In this document: positions 28,764 through 39,437 of the stretch, in pieces
Layout of the letters: each line of letters begins with the position of its first letter
How positions within the stretch are numbered: the stretch's first letter is position 1
Assembly: GCF_041435355.1 (NCBI RefSeq)
Contig: NZ_CP108442.1
Location: forward strand, 5,950,501 to 6,014,500
Reading direction: 5' to 3'
Length of the DNA: 64,000 nucleotides
Source of the DNA: Streptomyces sp. NBC_01276
GTDB taxonomy: Bacteria; Actinomycetota; Actinomycetes; Streptomycetales; Streptomycetaceae
Notes under the pieces: generated by a model
Told to the model about the DNA's origin: nothing
The model's input: only the letters and a program-made list of their open reading frames with translations
Databases searched by the model: none
Translations under genes and position numbers: made by a program

Positions 28764-29407
28764 GCGGTACGCCCTCCCTCAAGGGTGCGGCGGTCGGCAG
28801 GCGCATCGGCATCGGGCTCATGTACGGCCTGTGGAAGCCGCGCGTGCTCGGCGCCTGGAAGGTGCCCGCCTCCGGCCCCGTCATCCTGGCCGTGAACCAC
28901 GCCCACAACATAGACGGCCCCATGGTCATGGGCACCGCGCCCCGGCCCCTGCACTTCCTGATCAAGAAGGAGGCCTACGTAGGCCCCCTCGGCCCCTTCC
29001 TGGAGGGGATCGGCCAGGTGAAGGTGGACCGGACCGGCACGGACCGCACCGCCATCACCCACGCCCTCGGGGTGCTGGAGCGGGGTGGCGCCCTGGGGAT
29101 CTTCCCGGAGGGAACCCGTGGCGAGGGCGACTTCGCCTCCCTGCGCGCCGGGCTCGCGTACTTCGCGGTCCGCAGCGGCGCCCCGATCGTGCCCGTCGCG
29201 GTCCTCGGCAGCACCGAGGCCCGGGGGCGGCTCGTCAAGGGCCTGCCGCCGCTGAAGAGCCGGGTGGACGTCGTCTTCGGCTCCGCCTTCGACGCCGGGG
29301 ACGGCACCGGCCGGCGTACGCGCACCGCGCTGGACCAGGCCACCGAACGCATCCAGGGACGGCTGACCGCCCACCTGGCCGACGCCAAGCGCCTCACCGG
29401 CCGCTGA
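28760..29407 (+). CDS. plsC: 1-acyl-sn-glycerol-3-phosphate acyltransferase family protein
   Basis: A 215-residue membrane-associated acyltransferase of phospholipid synthesis. The HX4D motif is present in VNHAHNIDGP (about residues 44-53) and the substrate-binding FPEGTRGEG in the middle (about 115-123), followed by PIVPVAVLGS. GTG start inside the cmk stop gives translational coupling; der follows 75 bases later. Confidence 0.92.
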   Translation: MSGTPSLKGAAVGRRIGIGLMYGLWKPRVLGAWKVPASGPVILAVNHAHNIDGPMVMGTAPRPLHFLIKKEAYVGPLGPFLEGIGQVKVDRTGTDRTAITHALGVLERGGALGIFPEGTRGEGDFASLRAGLAYFAVRSGAPIVPVAVLGSTEARGRLVKGLPPLKSRVDVVFGSAFDAGDGTGRRTRTALDQATERIQGRLTAHLADAKRLTGR

Positions 29408-29482
29408 GCGAGACTTGACCTAGTAGTGGACCCGCGCTGCGCGGATGCCACCGATCACCACGAACGACGAGGAACGGACTTC

Positions 29483-30946
29483 ATGAACGACCAGCACGAC
29501 CACGGAGCACTTGGCGACGCCGAGTACGCGGAGTTCATGGAGCTCGCCGCGGAGGAAGGCTTCGACATCGAGGATGTCGAAGGCGCGATCGAGGAGGCCG
29601 GACACGGCCCGCTGCCCGTCCTCGCCGTCGTGGGCCGCCCGAACGTGGGCAAGTCGACCCTGGTGAACCGCATCATCGGCCGCCGTGAGGCCGTCGTGGA
29701 GGACAAGCCGGGCGTCACCCGCGACCGCGTGACCTACGAGGCCGAGTGGGCCGGGCGCCGCTTCAAGGTCGTCGACACCGGCGGCTGGGAGCAGGACGTC
29801 CTCGGCATCGACGCCTCCGTCGCCGCCCAGGCCGAGTACGCCATCGAGGCCGCGGACGCGGTCGTCTTCGTCGTCGACGCCAAGGTCGGCGCCACCGACA
29901 CCGACGAGGCCGTCGTCAAGCTGCTGCGCCGGGCCGGCAAGCCCGTCGTGCTGTGCGCCAACAAGGTCGACGGCCAGAGCGGCGAGGCCGACGCGGCCTC
30001 CCTGTGGTCGCTGGGCCTCGGCCAGCCGCACCCGGTCTCCTCCCTGCACGGCCGCGGTACGGGTGACATGCTCGACGCCGTCCTGGAGGCCCTGCCGGAG
30101 GCCCCCGAGCAGACCTTCGGCGGCGCCGCCCTCGGGGGCCCCCGCCGCATCGCCCTGATCGGCCGCCCGAACGTCGGCAAGTCCTCGCTCCTGAACAAGG
30201 TCGCCCGCGAGGACCGCGTCGTCGTCAACGAGCTCGCCGGCACCACCCGCGACCCGGTCGACGAGCTGATCGAGCTCGGCGGCGTCACCTGGAAGTTCGT
30301 GGACACCGCGGGCATCCGCAAGAAGGTGCACCTGCAGCAGGGCGCCGACTACTACGCCTCCCTGCGCACGGCCGCCGCCGTGGAGAAGGCGGAGGTCGCG
30401 GTCATCCTGATCGACACGACCGAGCAGATCAGCGTCCAGGACCAGCGCATCATCACCATGGCCGTCGAGGCGGGCCGCGCGATCGTGATCGCGTACAACA
30501 AGTGGGACGAGCTGGACGAGGAGCGCCGCTACTACCTCGAACGCGAGATCGAGACCGAGATGCAGCAGGTCTCCTGGGCGCCCCGGGTCAACGTCTCCGC
30601 GCTGACCGGCCGCCACATGGAGAAGCTGGTCCCCGCGATCGAGACCGCCCTCGCGGGCTGGGAGACGCGCGTCCCCACCGGTCGGCTGAACGCCTTCCTC
30701 GGTGAGGTCGTCGCGGCGCACCCGCACCCGATCCGCGGCGGAAAGCAGCCCCGCATCCTGTTCGGTACCCAGGCGGGCAGCAAGCCGCCGCGGTTCGTCC
30801 TCTTCGCCTCCGGCTTCCTGGAGCACGGCTACCGGCGCTTCATCGAGCGCCGTCTGCGCGAGGAGTTCGGCTTCGAGGGCACCCCGATCCACATCTCGGT
30901 GCGGGTGCGCGAGAAGCGCGGCGCTCAGTACAAGAAGAAGAAGTAG
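29483..30946 (+). CDS. der: Ribosome biogenesis GTPase Der (EngA)
   Basis: A 487-residue GTPase with two tandem G domains, needed for 50S subunit assembly. G1 motifs are [10 protein letters not shown] (residues 51-60) and [11 protein letters not shown] (about 228-238); NKVD and NKWD are the G4 motifs; a KH-like C-terminal domain ends in [10 protein letters not shown]. The N-terminal 45 residues are an acidic actinobacterial extension. ATG at 29483 has GAGGAAC about 10 bases upstream and is preferred over the GTG at 29426. Confidence 0.95.
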   Translation: MNDQHDHGALGDAEYAEFMELAAEEGFDIEDVEGAIEEAGHGPLPVLAVVGRPNVGKSTLVNRIIGRREAVVEDKPGVTRDRVTYEAEWAGRRFKVVDTGGWEQDVLGIDASVAAQAEYAIEAADAVVFVVDAKVGATDTDEAVVKLLRRAGKPVVLCANKVDGQSGEADAASLWSLGLGQPHPVSSLHGRGTGDMLDAVLEALPEAPEQTFGGAALGGPRRIALIGRPNVGKSSLLNKVAREDRVVVNELAGTTRDPVDELIELGGVTWKFVDTAGIRKKVHLQQGADYYASLRTAAAVEKAEVAVILIDTTEQISVQDQRIITMAVEAGRAIVIAYNKWDELDEERRYYLEREIETEMQQVSWAPRVNVSALTGRHMEKLVPAIETALAGWETRVPTGRLNAFLGEVVAAHPHPIRGGKQPRILFGTQAGSKPPRFVLFASGFLEHGYRRFIERRLREEFGFEGTPIHISVRVREKRGAQYKKKK

Positions 30947-30962
30947 CGGGTCGCCGCCGGGG

Positions 30963-31412
30963 TCAGTAACCCCGGCGCGGAGCGGGCGGCAGGGCCGCCG
31001 GGATGTGCTGCATCCCGGTCTGGTGCTGCCGCCCGCCGGCGTATCCGGACCCGGCGGCGGCGTGTGCGTAGGAGGGCTGCGGGGCCGGCGCGGGCGGGTA
31101 CGAGGACTGCCAGGGCTCGCTCTGCTGCCATGCGGAACCGTTCCAGCCGCTGCCGTACGAGCTGCCGGTGTAGGAACCGCCGTACGGGACCATCGGGTAC
31201 GAGGAACCGTACGAGAACGCGGTGAAGCCGAGGTTCTCCTCGCCGCTGCGGTCGCCCGGCAGCGCCCGGAAGGCGCGCAGGTACTCCGAGCAGAGCGTGT
31301 CGTAGATCGGGGTGTGCGAAGCGGCCGGGGGGACGTCCCGGTCCCGTGCGGGGCGCATCGGGGGGACGCTGCTCGGATAGGACGGGGCGCGGGAGGGGTC
31401 GTATGAATGCAC
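30963..31412 (-). CDS. Small Tyr/Ser/Pro-rich protein of unknown function
   Basis: A 149-residue protein convergent with der (16 bases apart). It has a short conserved-looking segment HTPIYDTLCSEYLRAFRALP (about residues 33-52); the rest is low complexity, rich in Tyr, Ser, Gly and Pro, and ends PAPRRGY. No signal peptide or domain recognised. GTG start without an obvious ribosome-binding site, so the true start is uncertain. Third-position GC and the same-strand neighbour support it as a real gene. Confidence 0.65.
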   Translation of the reverse strand: MHSYDPSRAPSYPSSVPPMRPARDRDVPPAASHTPIYDTLCSEYLRAFRALPGDRSGEENLGFTAFSYGSSYPMVPYGGSYTGSSYGSGWNGSAWQQSEPWQSSYPPAPAPQPSYAHAAAGSGYAGGRQHQTGMQHIPAALPPAPRRGY

Positions 31413-31573
31413 GTATCAGCCAACGAACCCGGGGCCCTGCGGATGCGGGGTGACGGGACGGAAAACGCAGATCGCCGGGGGTGCGCGGGACGGACCGCGC
31501 ACCCCCGGCGCATACCGCCCGGCCCCAGCGGGTGGGGCGGGCGGTCGTTCCGGGGTGGGGAGGGAAGGGCGGG

Positions 31574-32404
31574 TCAGGCGCCCGGAGCACCGGCGAGCGG
31601 CATCGCGGCGGCGACCAGCTTGCCGTTGCTCGCGGCCTTGTCCAGGGCGTCGCGGAGCAGGTCCTCGCGGGGCTGCTGGCCGATGGAGCCGACCGGGGCG
31701 GCGTAGACGAGCACGCGCTGGGTCTTGTTGACGGCGGCCCGCCAGCCGTCGGTGACGCTCAGGGCCTGGTGCGCCTGCCACCACGCCACCTGCGGGCCGC
31801 CCTCGGCACCGGGCTGGAGCACGGCGTGCAGCTGGCCGCCGGCCAGGAGCACGGACCAGCCCGGGAGCAGGGACGGGACCTCGTTGGTGTCCATGACGGG
31901 GATGAAGCCCTGCTCGATGAGGAGCGGCAGGAAGTCGTCGCCGGGGCCGGTGGTGCCGGGGCGGGCGATCGGCGCGGTCGGCTCGACGACCAGGGCCGGG
32001 TGCAGCTCGCCGCGGATCAGGACCAGGCCACTGGTGATCCCGAGGACGGCCTGGCCGCCGGGGACGGCCTGCGGGGCGCCGGCGCCGGAGCCGGCGGCCT
32101 CCGGGGCGGGGCTGTCGCCGGTGATGCTGCGGACGGCGCCCTGGAGCTGCTCCTCGGAGACCGTGACCACCTGGGAGGGGATGCAGCCGGCGTGGGCGAA
32201 GGCCAGCACCGCGGTCTCCTCGCCGACGAACAGCACCGTGCTCGTGGGGTCGGTCTCGGGGTCGCCGGGGGTGCGGCAGGAGGTGCAGTCGTAACTGCGC
32301 GGGGCGTCGTCGCCGGTGAGCAGCCTGTCGGCTTCTTCGTCACCGATCTCGGCACGTACCTCAAGACTGACGTCGAGCATGCGCGGCACGGGGTGGCTCC
32401 TCAT
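31574..32404 (-). CDS. Conserved SseB-like protein of unknown function
   Basis: A 276-residue soluble protein. A CTSC pair (about residues 40-43) could bind metal. Two alpha/beta halves are separated by a Pro/Gly linker: TVLFVGEETAVLAFAHAG in the first, PLLIEQGFIPVMDTNEVPSL and VAWWQAHQALSVTDG in the second, reminiscent of SseB N-terminal-domain proteins. I do not recognise a defined function. It is transcribed away from the next gene, leaving a 278-bp divergent promoter region (32405-32682) that is relatively AT-rich near 32520-32580. Confidence 0.72.
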   Translation of the reverse strand: MRSHPVPRMLDVSLEVRAEIGDEEADRLLTGDDAPRSYDCTSCRTPGDPETDPTSTVLFVGEETAVLAFAHAGCIPSQVVTVSEEQLQGAVRSITGDSPAPEAAGSGAGAPQAVPGGQAVLGITSGLVLIRGELHPALVVEPTAPIARPGTTGPGDDFLPLLIEQGFIPVMDTNEVPSLLPGWSVLLAGGQLHAVLQPGAEGGPQVAWWQAHQALSVTDGWRAAVNKTQRVLVYAAPVGSIGQQPREDLLRDALDKAASNGKLVAAAMPLAGAPGA

Positions 32405-32673
32405 TCGTGCGGAGGCCGGGGGGTTCCCGGCTCGCCGGGCTCAACGGAGGAGCGGTCGCCGGGGTCACGCCGTTTGAGGGAACGGAATCGAACCGGCCAC
32501 CCGAAGGAGTGAACCCGGCGAGCGGCACTTCCGCTTGGTGTCAACTGTTGCTTGTTTGTGCGCAGTTGCTGGTCGCGGCTGGTCGTTTCCGGGAGGGGCC
32601 GGCGGTCGGCCGTCCGGGTGGGGCGCGGGGGAGCGCCGCGTGGCGGGCCGGGCGCGGGGAGGGGGCTGCGTAG

Positions 32674-33525
<852 letters not shown>

Positions 33526-33637
33526 GGCCGGGCGGGGGCGGGGCGGGCAGCCGCGCCGGGCCCTTCCCCCGACCCGCCCCCACCCGGACCCCGGCCGCGC
33601 CTCACCCCAGGTGGCCGTCACGGGGGAGACTGCGGGC

Positions 33638-34609
33638 ATGCTCGATACCTCCGCGCGGCTGCTGCGCCTGTTGTCCCTGTTGCAGGCCCACCGCGAATGG
33701 ACCGGCGCCGATCTCGCCGAACGGCTCGGGGTCACGCCGCGCACCGTGCGCCGGGACGTCGACCGGCTGCGGGGGCTCGGCTACCCCGTGAACGCCAGTC
33801 CGGGCACCGGCGGCGGCTACCAGCTCGGGGCGGGGGCCGAACTGCCGCCGCTGCTGCTGGACGACGACGAGGCCGTCGCGGTGGCGGTCGGGCTGCGGAC
33901 GGCCGCCGGGAACGGCGTCGAGGGGATCGGGGAGGCCTCCGTACGGGCCCTGGCCAAGCTGGAGCAGGTGCTGCCGGCCCGGCTGCGCGGACGGGTGTCG
34001 GCGCTGAACGAGTTCACCGTGCCCATGCTGCGCGGGCCCGCGCGGGACACCGTCGACCCCGCGGTGCTGACGGAACTGGCGGCGGTGTGCCGCGACTCCG
34101 AGCGGCTGCGCTTCGGGTACCGCGACCACGGGGGCGACGTCAGCCGCCGCACCGTGGAGCCCCACCGGCTGGTCTGCAGCGAGCGGCGCTGGTACCTCGT
34201 CGCCTGGGACCGCGACCGCGAGGACTGGCGCACCTTCCGCGCGGACCGCATCGAGCCCCGCCCCCCGCACGGCCCGCGCTTCGTCCCGCGTCCGCCGCCC
34301 GCCGAGGACCTCGCCGCGTACGTCTCGCGGGGCGTGGCGCAGGGCGCCTACGCGGCCCGTGCCGTGGTGCGGCTGCGGATGCCGGCCGAGGAGGCGGCGC
34401 GGATCATCGGGCCCTCCGACGGGGCGCTGGAGCCGCTCGACGGGCAGGGCTGCCTGCTGCGCACCGGGGCGGTGAGTCTGGACGTTCTGGTCATTCACCT
34501 CATGCTGCTCGGGTGCGAGTTCGAGGTGGTGGAGCCGCCCGAGCTGACGGAACGGATCCGCAGTGCGCGCGACCTTCTCGGCCGTGCCCTGGAGCCCACG
34601 GCGGAGTGA
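33638..34609 (+). CDS. HTH/WYL-domain transcriptional regulator
   Basis: A 323-residue DeoR-like regulator. The N-terminal winged helix (about 5-60) has HREWTGADLAERLGVTPRT and VRRDVDRLRGLGYPV. The middle WYL domain includes RRTVEPHRLVCSERRWYLVAWD, and the C-terminal WCX region follows. WYL domains are thought to sense nucleic-acid or nucleotide ligands. ATG at 33638 has GGGGGAG about 10 bases upstream. The target is unknown; the downstream neighbour is convergent. Confidence 0.88.
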   Translation: MLDTSARLLRLLSLLQAHREWTGADLAERLGVTPRTVRRDVDRLRGLGYPVNASPGTGGGYQLGAGAELPPLLLDDDEAVAVAVGLRTAAGNGVEGIGEASVRALAKLEQVLPARLRGRVSALNEFTVPMLRGPARDTVDPAVLTELAAVCRDSERLRFGYRDHGGDVSRRTVEPHRLVCSERRWYLVAWDRDREDWRTFRADRIEPRPPHGPRFVPRPPPAEDLAAYVSRGVAQGAYAARAVVRLRMPAEEAARIIGPSDGALEPLDGQGCLLRTGAVSLDVLVIHLMLLGCEFEVVEPPELTERIRSARDLLGRALEPTAE

Positions 34610-34810
34610 GAGCGGAGCGGGGGGAACGAGAATGCCCGGTCGGAATTCGACGGTTCTCCGGCGGAAATGCGAACGGGTTCCGGGGCTGCTCCGGACGGGG
34701 GACGCGGAGAATGCCGATCGGGAGCCCGGCTGTCGACAACCCGTGACACAAGCGTGACCCGGTACGGAGGAACCTCCGGTCGTCCGGCTGACGCGCCGTG
34801 CATATCAACG

Positions 34811-34849
34811 GCGACGGCGGGCCGGTTCGGTGAACCGGCCCGCCGTCGC
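34811..34849. terminator. Perfect 18-bp bidirectional hairpin
   Basis: Arms 34811-34828 and 34832-34849 are exact complements. It lies in the 287-bp gap between the convergent WYL regulator and PAP2 genes; nothing else is recognisable there. Confidence 0.8.
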
Positions 34850-34896
34850 GGGGGTGCGGGGTGGGGGTGTGCGTACCGTCCCCGCGGGAGTGCCGA

Positions 34897-35943
34897 TCAG
34901 CCGGCCGGGCGGGCCGAGGCCCCCCGGGCGGCGGCCCGTTCCGTGTGCGCCGGCCGGCGGCTGCCGGCCGGGGTGACCGGCGTCCGCTCGGAGCGGATGA
35001 CGTGCTGGCGGGCGACTGGGTGGCCGGCGGGGCGCAGCGCCGGGGAGTGCCCGGCCGCCGCGCCGCCCGGCACGGTGACCGGGGCGGCCGACTCCTCGTC
35101 GGAGCGCCTCGGCTGCCACTTGCCGCCCGCGGAGAGCAGCGGGGTGAGCGCGGCGGCGACCGGCTCGGAGAGCCTGCCGTCCTCCAGGCGGCGGCGCCAC
35201 AGCTCGCGCAGCTCGAAGACGTAGGCCTCGGCGCGGGCGATGAGCGGCTCGAACCAGGGCAGCGCCAGCATGATCAGCAGACCTGCGAGCCAGCCCAGCA
35301 GGACGTCGCTCACCCAGTGGGTGCCGAGGTAGACGGTCGTGGCCCCGACGCTCAGCGAGACGACGGCGGAGAACACGGACAGCACCCGCCGGGTGACGGT
35401 GGTGGAGGCCAGATAGGCCAGGATCCCCCAGGTCACGACGGCGTTGGCGGTGTGGCCGGAAGGAAATATATCGCCGCCCGCGAAGAGCTCGGCGGAGCCG
35501 ATCTGGGTGGCGTAGTGCGGACCGAGCCGGCCGAGGCCGAGCTTCACGGAGCCGACGGTGATGTTGAGCAGCAGCAGCGCGACGCCGAGGGTGATCAGCG
35601 GGCGGAGGGTGTGCTGGCGCCAGGAGCGCCATCCGAGCCAGGCCGCGACCATGACGGCGGTGGGTCCGCGCTGGCCGAGTACGACGAGGTAGTCGAGGAA
35701 GGCGTGCAGCTGCGGCCACTGCTCGTAGGGCCGGAAGAACATGATCTGCCAGTCCAGCCGGACGAGCCAGGACGTCGTCAGCACGGCCACGACGATCGCG
35801 AGGTAGCACGCGAGCAGGGCGGCGAGGAGCACGACGCGGTGCCGGCTCATCCGCGGTGTTTGCAGATGAGCCGGTCGCTCTGGTTCCCGGTCCAGCCGGG
35901 CGAACACCGGCTCCAGACGGGTCAGCATTTGGTCGGTACGCAC
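34897..35943 (-). CDS. PAP2-family membrane phosphatase
   Basis: A 348-residue integral membrane protein with about six transmembrane segments and a long hydrophilic C-terminal tail from about residue 235. All three PAP2 motifs are visible: KLGLGRLGP, GDIFPSGHTAN (about residues 155-165) and VYLGTHWVSDVLLG (about 203-216). Such enzymes dephosphorylate lipid phosphates (phosphatidate or polyprenyl diphosphate type). GTG start without a clear ribosome-binding site; ATG five codons later is an alternative. Confidence 0.88.
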   Translation of the reverse strand: MRTDQMLTRLEPVFARLDREPERPAHLQTPRMSRHRVVLLAALLACYLAIVVAVLTTSWLVRLDWQIMFFRPYEQWPQLHAFLDYLVVLGQRGPTAVMVAAWLGWRSWRQHTLRPLITLGVALLLLNITVGSVKLGLGRLGPHYATQIGSAELFAGGDIFPSGHTANAVVTWGILAYLASTTVTRRVLSVFSAVVSLSVGATTVYLGTHWVSDVLLGWLAGLLIMLALPWFEPLIARAEAYVFELRELWRRRLEDGRLSEPVAAALTPLLSAGGKWQPRRSDEESAAPVTVPGGAAAGHSPALRPAGHPVARQHVIRSERTPVTPAGSRRPAHTERAAARGASARPAG

Positions 35944-36183
35944 TCAATCGACGTTACCGCGCGACGACGGGCGGCCCGGTCGAATCGCGGGCTTTGTGAT
36001 GACCATGTGATGTGGAGTGCGTCTCACGCAGAACTTAATTGCCGCTATTCCGGCGCTTGTTGGAACTCCGCCGATTCAACTCCGGGACTGCCGCCCCGGT
36101 AATTATCCGCATACGCGCCTCGGATTTATTGCTTTCGTTCAATTCCTTTACGCAATCATGGATTGGAATGATCCATTCCGTGA
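35944..36183. other. 240-bp AT-rich gap upstream of the PAP2 gene
   Basis: Much lower GC than the surroundings, particularly 36030-36180, with TTAATT, TTTATTG and TCAATTCC tracts and an inverted repeat GGAAT-GATCC-ATTCC (36165-36179). Probably the promoter region of the leftward PAP2 gene; no coding pattern seen. Confidence 0.5.
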
Positions 36184-37293
36184 TCACGGAGGCCCCGAAC
36201 CGTTCAGCCAGAACGCTCCGTACACCGCCGACGCCAGGGCCGCCGTCCCCAGCACCGCCACCGCCCGGCCGGTCCGCCACCGGGCCAGGGCCACCGCCAC
36301 GGGCAGCAGCAACGGGAACGCGGGCAGCAGCAGCCGCGGCTTGGACCCGAAGTACCCGGAGGCGCACAGGGCGAGGGCCACCACGACCCCGGCGTACACG
36401 AGCAGCGCGGCGGGCTGCCGCTGCCGCACGCACAGCCGGTACAGCCACAGCACCAGCAGCACCCCGGCGATCAGGCCGAGCCCGGCCGCGAAGGCGGAGG
36501 ACGCCAGACGTGCCCCGACGAAGCGGGCGAAGGCCCAGCCCCCGTCGAAGCCGTTGCCCCAGCCGGCCTGTACGTCCAGGTACCCCAGCAGTCCGCCGCC
36601 GGTCCGCCGCCCCACCCACAGCACGTACGCGGCCGCGCCCAGCGGAGCCAGCAGCACCCCGGCCGCCGTCCGCCACGACCGCTCCCCGCGCCGCCACGCC
36701 AGGGCCGCGGCCACCCACACCGCCGCGACCACGGCCGCGCCGACCGGCCGGGTCAGCCCCGCGCCGGCCGCGAGCAGGCCCGCCGTGATCCAGCGCCCGC
36801 GCAGGACCGCGTACAGGGCCCAGGCCGCCAGGGCGGTGAACAGCGACTCGCTGTACGCCATGGACTGCACGATCCCGACCGGCAGCGCCGCCCACAGCGC
36901 CGCCGCCAGCACCCCGGCGCGGCGCCCGTACAGCAGGTCCGCGACGGCGAAGATCCCCCACGCGGCGGCGAGCCCCGCCACCGCCGAGACCACCAGGCCC
37001 GCGGAACCGTACGAGAGCCCGGTGGGCGCCGCCAGCAGCCGCTCCAGCCACGGCAGCAACGGGAAGAAGGCCAGGCTGGAATGGACGGCCCCGTTCGGCA
37101 GGACCACCTCGTACCCGTACCCGCCGCCGGCGACCCGGGCGTACCAGAGCGAGTCCCAGCGGGCCGACAGCAGTGTGTGCGGGCTGCTGCCGGCCACCGC
37201 GCCCCACACGCCGAGGACGCCCAGGCCGAGCATGCGGACCGCGGCGAAGGCGGCGAGCGCGGGCGCGGCCCGGCGGGGTCCGGGTTCCTTCAC
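36184..37293 (-). CDS. PIG-V-like membrane glycosyltransferase
   Basis: A membrane protein of about 369 residues with roughly eight hydrophobic helices. The luminal motif SARWDSLWYARVAGGGYGYE (about residues 40-60), HSSLAFFPLLPWLERLL and QSMAYSESLFTALAAWALYA match bacterial relatives of the PIG-V/Gpi18 mannosyltransferases, which use polyprenyl-phosphate mannose. GTG at 37293 has GAGG 5 bases upstream; GTG codons at 37299 and 37323 are alternatives. Mannosylation of an envelope glycan or protein is the likely role (inference). Confidence 0.8.
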   Translation of the reverse strand: MKEPGPRRAAPALAAFAAVRMLGLGVLGVWGAVAGSSPHTLLSARWDSLWYARVAGGGYGYEVVLPNGAVHSSLAFFPLLPWLERLLAAPTGLSYGSAGLVVSAVAGLAAAWGIFAVADLLYGRRAGVLAAALWAALPVGIVQSMAYSESLFTALAAWALYAVLRGRWITAGLLAAGAGLTRPVGAAVVAAVWVAAALAWRRGERSWRTAAGVLLAPLGAAAYVLWVGRRTGGGLLGYLDVQAGWGNGFDGGWAFARFVGARLASSAFAAGLGLIAGVLLVLWLYRLCVRQRQPAALLVYAGVVVALALCASGYFGSKPRLLLPAFPLLLPVAVALARWRTGRAVAVLGTAALASAVYGAFWLNGSGPP

Positions 37294-37609
37294 GGGCACC
37301 TCGTGGGTGGGGTCGGTTCTCACGCAGACGAGTATCGACGCCCCGGCCCCGGGCCCCGAACGAGAACCACGGGCCGTGGCCGGGCGTGTACGGGGGAGTG
37401 AGGACACAGCGGGGCGAGTGGCGCACACCACACCGGGGCCGCCGTCGCGATGAGAGCTTGACCACGTGTCGGACACGCGAACTCGCGTACGCTGACCGTT
37501 CACTCGCGAGTCGATGCCGGACCCCGTTGGACGCCGCCCAGCGCACCACCTGCGGCGCCACAACGACGCTGGTCCGCCGAGTGCGAGGGATCACCTGGGA
37601 GGTACACGC
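37294..37609. other. 316-bp divergent promoter region with two palindromes
   Basis: Between the leftward PIG-V-like gene and the rightward MFS gene. Contains CGTGTC-G-GACACG (37465-37477) and ACTCGCGAGT (37502-37511), both perfect inverted repeats and plausible repressor sites for the MFS pump. No regulator gene is adjacent. Confidence 0.45.
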
Positions 37610-39319
37610 ATGTCGGGGACGCACACGACCGGCGACGGGAACCCTTCCCTCTGGCAGCGGGTCAGCGCCGCCTCCGGCGGCGCCAACCGCTGGGTCGTCC
37701 TGGCCGTCCTGTGCGTCAGCCTCGTGCTCGTCGCGCTCGACGCGACGATCCTGCACGTGGCCGTCCCCTCCGTCACCGAGGACCTGCGCCCCGGTGCCGT
37801 GGAACTCCTGTGGATCGTCGACGCCTACCCGCTGGTCTGCGCCTCGCTGCTGATCCTCTTCGGCACCCTCGGAGACCGGGTCGGCCGCCGCCGGATCCTG
37901 CTCCTCGGCTACGGCCTCTTCGGCGTCGCCTCCGCCATCGCCGCCCTCGCCCACGACGCCCAGGTCCTGATCGCCGCGCGCGCCCTGCTCGGCATCGGCG
38001 GGGCGATGATCATGCCCGCCACCCTGTCGATCCTGCGCCAGGTCTTCCCCGACCGGCGCGAACGGGCGCTCGCCATCGGCATCTGGACCGCCGTCGCCGC
38101 GATCGGCGCGGCCAGCGGCCCCGTCCTCGGCGGCTTCCTCGTCCAGCACTACTGGTGGGGTTCCGTCTTCCTCATCAACATCCCGCTGATGGCCCTGATC
38201 CTGCCGCTCGGCCGCTGGCTGCTGCCCGAATCCCGGGGCGCGGCGGACGGACCCTGGGACGTGCTGGGCGCCCTCATGGCCGCGGGCGGGGTCCTCGGCG
38301 TGGTCCTCGGGGTCAAGCGGTTCGGCGCCGAACGGCACCTCCTGGACCCCGAGGCGCTGGTGCCCCTGGTGCTCGGCGCGGCCCTGCTGATCCTCTTCGT
38401 ACGCCGCCAGAGGCGCCGCGAGCACCCGCTGATCGACATGCGGATGTTCTCCCGTGCCGCGTTCTCCACCTCCGTCGGCTGCATCGTGCTCGCCATGCTG
38501 GCCCTGGTCGGCCTGGAGCTGATCGCCGTCCAGTACCTCCAGCTGGTGCTGCGCCTGAGTCCGCTGGAGACCGGGCTGCGGCTGCTGCCGCTCACCTTCG
38601 CCGCCATGGCCGCCGGCGCCACCGGTTCGTACACCCTCCAGCGGGTCGGCCCGCGCAGGATGGTCTCCTTCGGCTTCGTCCTGACCGCCGCCGCCGTGCT
38701 GCTGCTGACGCTGATGGGCCAGCAGGACCGGCCCGTGCTGCTCACCGTCGGGTTCGTCCTGCTCGGCTTCGGCCTGCAGACGACCCTGTTCGCGGCCTAC
38801 GAGTCCATGCTCAGCGAGGCCCCGGCGGACACCGCCGGCGGCGCGGCCTCCATAGGCGAGACCTCGTACCAGCTCGGCGCGGGTATGGGCATCGCCCTGC
38901 TCGGCAGCGTGATGAACGCCGCCTACGCGCCCGGCCTGACCGACCTCCCCGGCGTCCCGGCCGACGCGGCGCGCGACGCCGCGCACTCGCTCGGCGAGGC
39001 CTACCAGGTCGCCGCCCACCTCGGCGGCGCGGCGGGGGACTCCCTGCACGCCGCCGCCCGGCACGCCTTCGTGCACGGGCTGCACGTCACGCTCGTGGTC
39101 AGCGCGGGCCTGCTGCTCGCGGGCGCCGTGATGGCGCTGAAACTGCCCCGCACCATGGACGGCGCCGAGCCGGCCGAGTGCGGCGACCCGGCCGCCGACG
39201 CCCTGCCCGCGGGTACCGTACGCCTCCCCGCGCAGGCCGACGGCGCCGCGCGGACCCCCGCGCCGGGCGGTCCGGAACACGACACGGCCGTCGGCGGGCG
39301 GCCCGGCCGCACGGCCTGA
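37610..39319 (+). CDS. MFS transporter, DHA2 (14-TM) drug-efflux type
   Basis: A 569-residue proton-coupled exporter. DHA2 features: motif LDATILHVAVPSV in helix 1, GTLGDRVGRRRILLLGYGLF (motif A), RALLGIGGAMIMPATLSILR and the helix-5 motif C GAASGPVLGGFLV. About 14 transmembrane helices and a hydrophilic C-terminal tail from about residue 520. Typical substrates are dyes, quaternary amines or antibiotics, but nothing here fixes the substrate. ATG at 37610 has GGGAGG about 7 bases upstream. Confidence 0.92.
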   Translation: MSGTHTTGDGNPSLWQRVSAASGGANRWVVLAVLCVSLVLVALDATILHVAVPSVTEDLRPGAVELLWIVDAYPLVCASLLILFGTLGDRVGRRRILLLGYGLFGVASAIAALAHDAQVLIAARALLGIGGAMIMPATLSILRQVFPDRRERALAIGIWTAVAAIGAASGPVLGGFLVQHYWWGSVFLINIPLMALILPLGRWLLPESRGAADGPWDVLGALMAAGGVLGVVLGVKRFGAERHLLDPEALVPLVLGAALLILFVRRQRRREHPLIDMRMFSRAAFSTSVGCIVLAMLALVGLELIAVQYLQLVLRLSPLETGLRLLPLTFAAMAAGATGSYTLQRVGPRRMVSFGFVLTAAAVLLLTLMGQQDRPVLLTVGFVLLGFGLQTTLFAAYESMLSEAPADTAGGAASIGETSYQLGAGMGIALLGSVMNAAYAPGLTDLPGVPADAARDAAHSLGEAYQVAAHLGGAAGDSLHAAARHAFVHGLHVTLVVSAGLLLAGAVMALKLPRTMDGAEPAECGDPAADALPAGTVRLPAQADGAARTPAPGGPEHDTAVGGRPGRTA

Positions 39320-39437
39320 CCCCGCGCCGGCCCGGCCCGGCCGGGCAGGGCGGAAATCCGGGGGTGGACCAGGGGCGGGACCGACGACAAACTTGCACCG
39401 CTAGGTTTCGCCCCACGTGCCTGCCGGGAGGCCCCTC

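Noticed and set aside
36035-39280. A 1081-codon antisense frame over the MFS gene
   Set aside because: Spans two real genes and the intergenic region; low-complexity translation.
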